Shown: piece after piece, positions 59,285 through 64,000 of the stretch
Layout of the letters: each line of letters begins with the position of its first letter
Numbering within the stretch: the first letter of the stretch is position 1
Source: Leucobacter soli
Lineage (GTDB): Bacteria; Actinomycetota; Actinomycetes; Actinomycetales; Microbacteriaceae
Assembly: GCF_910593785.1 (NCBI RefSeq)
Contig: NZ_CAJVAP010000002.1
Location: forward strand, 62,001-126,000
Length of the DNA stretch: 64,000 nt
Direction: 5' to 3'
The notes under the pieces: model-generated
What the model saw: the letters and a program-made list of their open reading frames with translations, nothing else
Databases searched by the model: none
What the model was told of the DNA's origin: nothing
Made by a program: the position numbers and the translations under genes

Positions 59285-59924
59285 CCCCGGGCGCGAGAGC
59301 CGCGATCCGACGCTCGAGGTCGAAGCGGCCTGCTTCGCGGCAGGCGCCGAGCTCGTCATCGGGATAGACGAGGTGGGCCGCGGCGCCATCGCCGGCCCAG
59401 TGGCGGTCGGCGCCCACGCCGTCGGCTCCGGCACGACGGCGTTCCCCGAGGGATTGCGCGACTCCAAGCTGTTGAGCGAGAAGCGGCGCGAAGCCCTCGG
59501 GCCGCTCGTCGCGGAATGGGGGCGCGGCGCCGTCGGCTTCGGCGCGGCCGAGGAGATCGACGCGCGCGGCATCGTCGCGATGCTCGGCGAGGCCGCACGC
59601 CGGGCGCTGCTGGAGCTGCACGAACTCGGCGTCCCGGTCGACCGGGCGGTGATCCTGCTCGACGGCTCCCACGACTGGCTCTCGCCGGTGCTCCGCCGGC
59701 CGCTCGACGTGCGGACCCGGGTCGGAGCCGATCGAGCCTGCGCCAGCGTCTCAGCCGCATCCGTGCGCGCGAAGGTGGCGCGCGACGCGCTGATGCGCGA
59801 CGCGCACGAAGTGCACCCGCACTACGGCTGGGCCTCGAACAAGGGGTACGGAGCGCATGCGCACTACGCGGGCATCGACGCCCACGGGCTGACGCCGCTC
59901 CATCGCCGCAGCTTCATCCACTGA
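59271..59924 (+). CDS. rnhB: Ribonuclease HII
   Basis: Cleaves RNA in RNA-DNA hybrids, including single misincorporated ribonucleotides. 217 aa. Catalytic motif VIGIDEVGRGAIAGPV (Asp, Glu), ILLDGSHDWL with the third acidic residue, ADRACASVSAASVRAKVARD with the fourth, and the C-terminal HYGWASNKGYGAHAHYAGI. DEVGRG replaces the commoner DEAGRG. ATG at 59271 overlaps lepB, with the downstream SxASxxAKxxRD core intact. Confidence 0.93.
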   Translation: MAGSDPGRESRDPTLEVEAACFAAGAELVIGIDEVGRGAIAGPVAVGAHAVGSGTTAFPEGLRDSKLLSEKRREALGPLVAEWGRGAVGFGAAEEIDARGIVAMLGEAARRALLELHELGVPVDRAVILLDGSHDWLSPVLRRPLDVRTRVGADRACASVSAASVRAKVARDALMRDAHEVHPHYGWASNKGYGAHAHYAGIDAHGLTPLHRRSFIH

Positions 59925-59974
59925 GCCGTGCGCCGTGCCGATCCGGCGAGGAGCGCTGCGCCGATCCGGCGCGG

Positions 59975-59980
59975 TAGTCT
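59975..59980 (+). promoter_or_regulatory. Candidate -10 TAGTCT of murI
   Basis: TAGTCT ends 6 nt before the GTG start of murI; leaderless pattern. Confidence 0.5.
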
Positions 59981-59986
59981 GGTGCG

Positions 59987-60838
59987 GTGACAGAGCAGGC
60001 GAATGATCGGCCGATCGGCGTCTTCGACTCCGGCGTCGGCGGGCTCACGGTCGCCCGGGCGATCCGGGATCAGCTGCCGAACGAGTCGATGATCTACGTC
60101 GGCGACACCGCGCGGACCCCGTACGGGCCGCGGCCGATCGCCGAGGTCCGCAGCTTCGCGTTGGAGATCCTCGACGGGCTCGTCGAGCAGGGCGTGAAGA
60201 TGCTGGTGATCGCCTGCAACACGGCGAGCGCCGCGATGCTCAGGGACGCGCACGAGCGCTACGACGTTCCGGTGGTCGAGGTCATCGGCCCGACCGTCCG
60301 CAGCGCGATGAGCATCACGCGCAACGGCCGGGTCGGCCTGATCGGCACGGCCGGGACGATCCAGTCGCGGGTCTACGACGACCTCTTCAGCATGCGCCCC
60401 GAGATCGAACTCACGGCGCGCGCCTGCCCCCGCTTCGTCGAACTGGTCGAGGCCGGCCGGACCAGCGGCCCCGAGGTGCTCGAGATCGCCGAGGAGTACC
60501 TCGCCCCCCTCGTCACGCGCAGGATCGACACGCTCGTGCTCGGCTGCACGCACTACCCGTTCCTGCGCGGTGCGATCCGGCAGGTCGTCGGACCCGAGGT
60601 GGCGCTGGTGTCGAGCGACATCGAGACCGCCGCAGAAGTGTATCGCGTGCTGACGCAGCGCGGGCTGCTGCGGGCAACCGGTGCGGAGGCGATCGCACCT
60701 GCCGAGCCCGAGGTGCGCTACGAGGCCACCGGCGACGACACCGCCGGCTTCGTGGAGCTGGCGCGCCGCATGCTCGGCATCGGCATCGACGCCGTCGACC
60801 ATCTGGCCACCGGCGCGATCCGACTGCCGAACGGATGA
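59987..60838 (+). CDS. murI: Glutamate racemase
   Basis: Produces D-glutamate for peptidoglycan. 283 aa. The two catalytic cysteines are in [11 protein letters not shown] and [29 protein letters not shown] and [11 protein letters not shown] are the N-terminal substrate loop motifs. GTG start at leaderless distance from TAGTCT. First of murI-rph-rdgB, a conserved actinobacterial order. Confidence 0.95.
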   Translation: MTEQANDRPIGVFDSGVGGLTVARAIRDQLPNESMIYVGDTARTPYGPRPIAEVRSFALEILDGLVEQGVKMLVIACNTASAAMLRDAHERYDVPVVEVIGPTVRSAMSITRNGRVGLIGTAGTIQSRVYDDLFSMRPEIELTARACPRFVELVEAGRTSGPEVLEIAEEYLAPLVTRRIDTLVLGCTHYPFLRGAIRQVVGPEVALVSSDIETAAEVYRVLTQRGLLRATGAEAIAPAEPEVRYEATGDDTAGFVELARRMLGIGIDAVDHLATGAIRLPNG

Positions 60839-60884
60839 ACCCTCGAGACGGCGAAGCGCCGCTCGGACGAAGGAGAGAAGCGAG

Positions 60885-61634
60885 ATGAACGAGACGACGC
60901 GCGCCGACGGGCGGACCCCCGCCGAGATCCGCCCGGTGACGATCGAGCGCGGCTGGAGCCGCCAGGCCGAGGGCAGCGCGCTGATCTCCTTCGGGGAGAC
61001 CCGCGTGCTGTGCACCGCTTCGTTCACGCCCGGCGTGCCGCCGTGGCTGCGCGGCAAGGGGACCGGCTGGGTGACGGCCGAGTACTCGATGCTGCCGCGG
61101 TCGACGAACGAGCGGACGCAGCGCGAGTCGGTGAAGGGCCGGATCGGCGGACGCACCCACGAGATCTCGCGGCTCATCGGCCGGAGCCTCCGCGCGGTCG
61201 TCGATACGCGGGCGCTGGGCGAGAACACCATCGTCATCGACTGCGACGTGCTGCAGGCCGACGGCGGCACCCGCACCGCCTCGATCACCGGCGCGTACGT
61301 CGCCCTCGCCGACGCGATCGCCTGGGGGAAGGCGCAGGGCCACATCCCGGCGAAGGCGACGGCGCTGAAGGACAGCGTCGCCGCAGTCTCCGTCGGCATC
61401 GTGGACGGCGTACCCCTCTCCGACCTGGCGTACGTCGAGGACGTGCGCGCGGAGACCGACATGAACGTGGTGGTCGCCGGCTTGGGTGCCTTCGTCGAGG
61501 TGCAGGGCACGGCCGAGGGGGCGCCGTTCGCGCGCACCGAGCTGGATGCTCTGCTCGACCTCGCCCTCGCCTCCGCCGCGGAGCTGCGCGAGCTCCAGCG
61601 GACCGCGCTCGACGGGCCCGGGGCAGAGGCGTGA
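60885..61634 (+). CDS. rph: Ribonuclease PH
   Basis: Phosphate-dependent 3'-5' exonuclease that trims tRNA 3' ends. 249 aa. Core motifs: [109 protein letters not shown] precedes ATG at 60885. Its stop overlaps rdgB (GTGA). Confidence 0.96.
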   Translation: MNETTRADGRTPAEIRPVTIERGWSRQAEGSALISFGETRVLCTASFTPGVPPWLRGKGTGWVTAEYSMLPRSTNERTQRESVKGRIGGRTHEISRLIGRSLRAVVDTRALGENTIVIDCDVLQADGGTRTASITGAYVALADAIAWGKAQGHIPAKATALKDSVAAVSVGIVDGVPLSDLAYVEDVRAETDMNVVVAGLGAFVEVQGTAEGAPFARTELDALLDLALASAAELRELQRTALDGPGAEA

Positions 61635-62284
61635 GCAGCGGCGTGACCGGCGGTGGGAGCAACGGTGGAGGCGGTGCGACCCGCGTCGTCCTCGCATCGC
61701 ACAACGCGCACAAGCTCGAAGAGCTGCGCAGGATCCTCGCGCCCCTCGTACCGGGCATCGAGCTGCTCGCCTACGACGGCCCGGAACCCGTCGAGAGCGG
61801 CGTCACCTTCGAGGCGAACGCGCTGCTGAAGGCGCGCGCCGCGGCGGCGCACACCGGACTGCCGGCGATCGCCGACGACTCCGGCATCGCGGTCGACGTG
61901 CTCGGCGGCAGCCCGGGTATCTTCTCGGCGCGCTGGGGCGGCCCCGCCCGCGACGACGCCGCGAACGTCGAACTGCTGCTCTGGCAGCTCTCCGATCTCG
62001 CCGACGCGCACCGCGCCGCATCGTTCGTCTGCGCTGCGGCACTCGCGCTGCCCGGCGACGGCGCGGTCGGCGCAGGCGACGAGGTCGCGGTACGCGGCGT
62101 CTGGCCGGGCTCGATCCTGCGCGCACCGGCCGGCGACGGCGGCTTCGGCTACGACCCGGTGTTCCTCCCCGAGGGCGAGCAGCGATCCGCGGCGCAGCTG
62201 AGCCCGGCGGAGAAGGACGCGAGCTCCCACCGTCGCCGCGCATTCACGGCGCTGGCCGAGGAGATGCGGAGGCTGCTGCCCTGA
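61631..62284 (+). CDS. rdgB: RdgB/HAM1 family non-canonical purine NTP pyrophosphatase
   Basis: Hydrolyses dITP/XTP to keep damaged purines out of DNA. 217 aa: [99 protein letters not shown], all canonical. A Gly/Ser-rich stretch of about 14 residues follows the GTG start, which overlaps rph by 4 nt. Followed by a long imperfect hairpin. Confidence 0.95.
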   Translation: MSSGVTGGGSNGGGGATRVVLASHNAHKLEELRRILAPLVPGIELLAYDGPEPVESGVTFEANALLKARAAAAHTGLPAIADDSGIAVDVLGGSPGIFSARWGGPARDDAANVELLLWQLSDLADAHRAASFVCAAALALPGDGAVGAGDEVAVRGVWPGSILRAPAGDGGFGYDPVFLPEGEQRSAAQLSPAEKDASSHRRRAFTALAEEMRRLLP

Positions 62285-62298
62285 AACCGGTCTCGAAA

Positions 62299-62344
62299 GG
62301 CGGAAAAATGCTGCCTGCTGAAAAATTTTGAGCACTTTCCCGCC
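62299..62344 (+). terminator. Imperfect stem-loop after rdgB with an AT-rich palindromic loop
   Basis: A 14-bp stem with two mismatches (GGCGGAAAAATGCT against AGCACTTTCCCGCC) encloses GCT-gaaaaattttg-AGC (62317-62333), strikingly AT-rich for this genome. It may terminate the murI-rph-rdgB transcript, or the palindromic core may bind a regulator of the next gene. Confidence 0.5.
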
Positions 62345-62486
62345 TCTCGAGGCACCCGAGACGCCGGCTTGTGCGGTCGCCGTACGCGACCCGAGCCCGA
62401 GTACCCCGCGAGCGCGAAGCGCACAGGATGCGGTACCCAACACACTCGCCACATCATTTCGAAGTTCTTCGGATGGAGATATCACG

Positions 62487-64000
62487 ATGACGGATAACCA
62501 GACGGGCGGCCTCGTGCGCCCCGACGTGGATGAGCGCGGCGCAGAGACCATCGCACGCGTGTGTTACGGCCTCGAGGCGACGGCGGTCGAGCTCGGCAGC
62601 AACCAGGATCGCAACTTCCTGCTCGTCGAGGCGGACGGCGCGAAGAGCGTGCTGCGCGTCGACAACCCGGTTTTCGGGGACGCGGCGCGCGAGGGCCAGC
62701 ACGCCGCGATCGACGCGTACTGCGCGGCCGGCGTCGCGGTGGCGGTGGTGCTGCCCGGGATCGACGGGGAGCTCACGCAGCGATGGAACGGCCTCGCCGT
62801 GCGCCGCAGCGAGTTCGCCGCGGGGGAGTCGATCGTCGACGCGGGCTACCTCGCGCCCGTCGTGCTCGAGGAGTTCGGGGAGCTTGCCGCGGCCTCGGTG
62901 AGTGCGCTCGCCGGCCTCGCCCACGCCGGCCTCGACCGGGCCCACATGTGGGACATGCGCGTCGCCCATGCCGAGACGGTGAAGCTGGCAGGCTCGATCA
63001 CCGACCCGGGCCTGCACGAGCGGGTGCTCGCCTCCGCCGATGCCGCGAATGCCGCCCTCGCCGCGGTCGCCGGGGAACTGCCGGTGCAGGCGATCCACGG
63101 AGACCTGACCGACGACAACGTGATGGGCGCGCGCGGCGACGACAGCCGGCTGCACCCGGGCACGCTGCTCGACCTCGGCGACCTCTCCTACGGCTGGCGG
63201 GTCGCCGAACTCGCCGTCACCGCGAGCTCGATGCTGCACCACGACGCGGATCGCCCCCTGCGCGTGCTCGACACCGTCGCCGCGTTCCACCGGACCGCCC
63301 CGCTCAGCCGAGCCGAGGCGGAGGCGCTCTGGCCGCTCGTCGTGCTGCGCGCGGCCCTCCTGGTCGCGAGCGGTTGGCGCCAGCTCGAGATCGACGGGAG
63401 CAATGCGTACGCGCGCGAGCGGATCGCGGGGGAGCAGTCGATCTTCGACGCCGCGACGCGCTACCCGCTCCGCGAGATGACGGAGCAGGTCCTGGCGCGA
63501 CTGGGCCTGATCTCGGGCACGCCGGCGCCGACCGGCTCGGGCGAGGGCGCCCTGAGGTCGGTGCTGCCCGGCCTGCGCGGAGAGGTGGCGATCCTCGATC
63601 CGGGTATCGAGTCCGACGCCCTGGACGCGGGGCGCTGGCTCGACCCCGAGGCGGAGAACGGACTGGCGGACGCGGCCTTCGCCGCCGGGGCGCACGCCGC
63701 GGTGATGCCGTACGGCGTCTACCGCCTCACCCGCACCCGGGTGGACCGCAGCGACGCCGCAGAGACCTGGCCGACCCGTACCGAGATCCGTGTCGCCGGA
63801 GGCGAGGCGCTCGAGGTGACCGCGCCTGCGAGCGGCCGAGTCGCCGCGGTCGGCGCGACGAGCGTCGTCATCGAGGTCGGCTCCGTGGCCCCCGCCGAGC
63901 CCCGCGTCGAGCTCCGCGGCGAGAACAGCGCCGAGCACGGCGCCGACTGGCACCTGGTCCTCACCGGCGTCGAGCCGTCCGTCGCGCCGGGGGCGGAGCT
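62487..64000 (+). CDS. APH-type phosphotransferase domain of a large multidomain protein (3' truncated by window edge)
   Basis: About 505 residues are visible without a stop. Residues 1-360 form an aminoglycoside/choline-kinase-like domain with the catalytic HGDLTDDNV (about residue 205) and metal-binding DLGDLSYGW (about 220). After a linker, residues about 375-505 start a new region containing a barrel-like VTAPASGRVAAVGATSVVIEVGS. In relatives, an APH domain followed by a peptidase-M23-like segment and a class III aminotransferase forms one protein of about 970 aa; that this gene continues so is inference. ATG at 62487 follows GGAGAT. Confidence 0.72.
   Translation, partial: MTDNQTGGLVRPDVDERGAETIARVCYGLEATAVELGSNQDRNFLLVEADGAKSVLRVDNPVFGDAAREGQHAAIDAYCAAGVAVAVVLPGIDGELTQRWNGLAVRRSEFAAGESIVDAGYLAPVVLEEFGELAAASVSALAGLAHAGLDRAHMWDMRVAHAETVKLAGSITDPGLHERVLASADAANAALAAVAGELPVQAIHGDLTDDNVMGARGDDSRLHPGTLLDLGDLSYGWRVAELAVTASSMLHHDADRPLRVLDTVAAFHRTAPLSRAEAEALWPLVVLRAALLVASGWRQLEIDGSNAYARERIAGEQSIFDAATRYPLREMTEQVLARLGLISGTPAPTGSGEGALRSVLPGLRGEVAILDPGIESDALDAGRWLDPEAENGLADAAFAAGAHAAVMPYGVYRLTRTRVDRSDAAETWPTRTEIRVAGGEALEVTAPASGRVAAVGATSVVIEVGSVAPAEPRVELRGENSAEHGADWHLVLTGVEPSVAPGAE

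Overview
This is about 64 kb of very GC-rich, densely coded chromosome from an actinobacterium. Family Microbacteriaceae is the most likely home, and something like Leucobacter is an inference. The evidence is the actinobacterial PriA (HisA/TrpF) enzyme, a GuaB1-type IMP-dehydrogenase relative, LexA of the actinobacterial type, frequent GTG/TTG starts, GTGA/ATGA stop-start overlaps, and many -10 hexamers of the form TAnnnT lying 6-8 nt before the start codon, which suggests leaderless transcripts. Almost everything is chromosomal backbone. I see no rRNA, tRNA, CRISPR array, insertion sequence or prophage.

Layout. 1-3.5 kb: end of metE, a second single-domain MetE-like protein, and metF (methionine methyl supply). 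3.5-4.9 kb: lexA divergent from a membrane LysM protein across a control region with SOS-like boxes. 5-9 kb: hisC-hisB-hisH-priA and an SseB-family protein. 9-10.5 kb: azlCD and DUF1844 on the minus strand, divergent from infC-rpmI-rplT (10.5-12.3 kb). 12.4-18.8 kb: an RNA methyltransferase, then a sulfur-scavenging group (SfnB-like oxidoreductase, NtaA/SnaA-type monooxygenase, MetI/MetQ/MetN importer) with metI on the opposite strand to metQN. 18.8-22.1 kb: minus-strand copper operon (membrane protein, CopC, PCuAC, Tat-exported DyP peroxidase). 22.2-25.9 kb: pheST. 25.9-28.3 kb: a fused trehalose-6-phosphate synthase/phosphatase. 28.4-34.3 kb: guaB1, thrC and a run of small membrane or editing proteins. 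34.4-37 kb: a DUF222 HNH protein, then a DUF4260/TetR pair behind a perfect 19-bp palindrome.

37.1-53.5 kb: the segregation/secretion block smc ... ftsY-ffh. About 10 kb separates smc from ftsY, holding an ABC-2 exporter with its two-component system and a complete branched-chain amino acid (Liv) importer whose LivH permease carries an exported N-terminal domain. 53.7-59.9 kb: the ribosome-maturation block rpsP-khpA-rimM-trmD and rplS-lepB-rnhB, interrupted by an ECF sigma factor, a one-pass membrane partner and a lipoprotein. 60-62.3 kb: murI-rph-rdgB. 62.5 kb to the end: the N-terminal half of a large APH-type multidomain protein.

The most distinctive signals are the LivH fusion, the ECF cassette inside the ribosomal block, the palindrome-controlled DUF4260/TetR unit, the lexA-LysM control region with 16-bp-phased repeats, an infC gene that appears to start at ATC behind a structured leader, and the window-wide leaderless promoter pattern. 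All functional calls rest on recognising protein families by eye; no database search was run.
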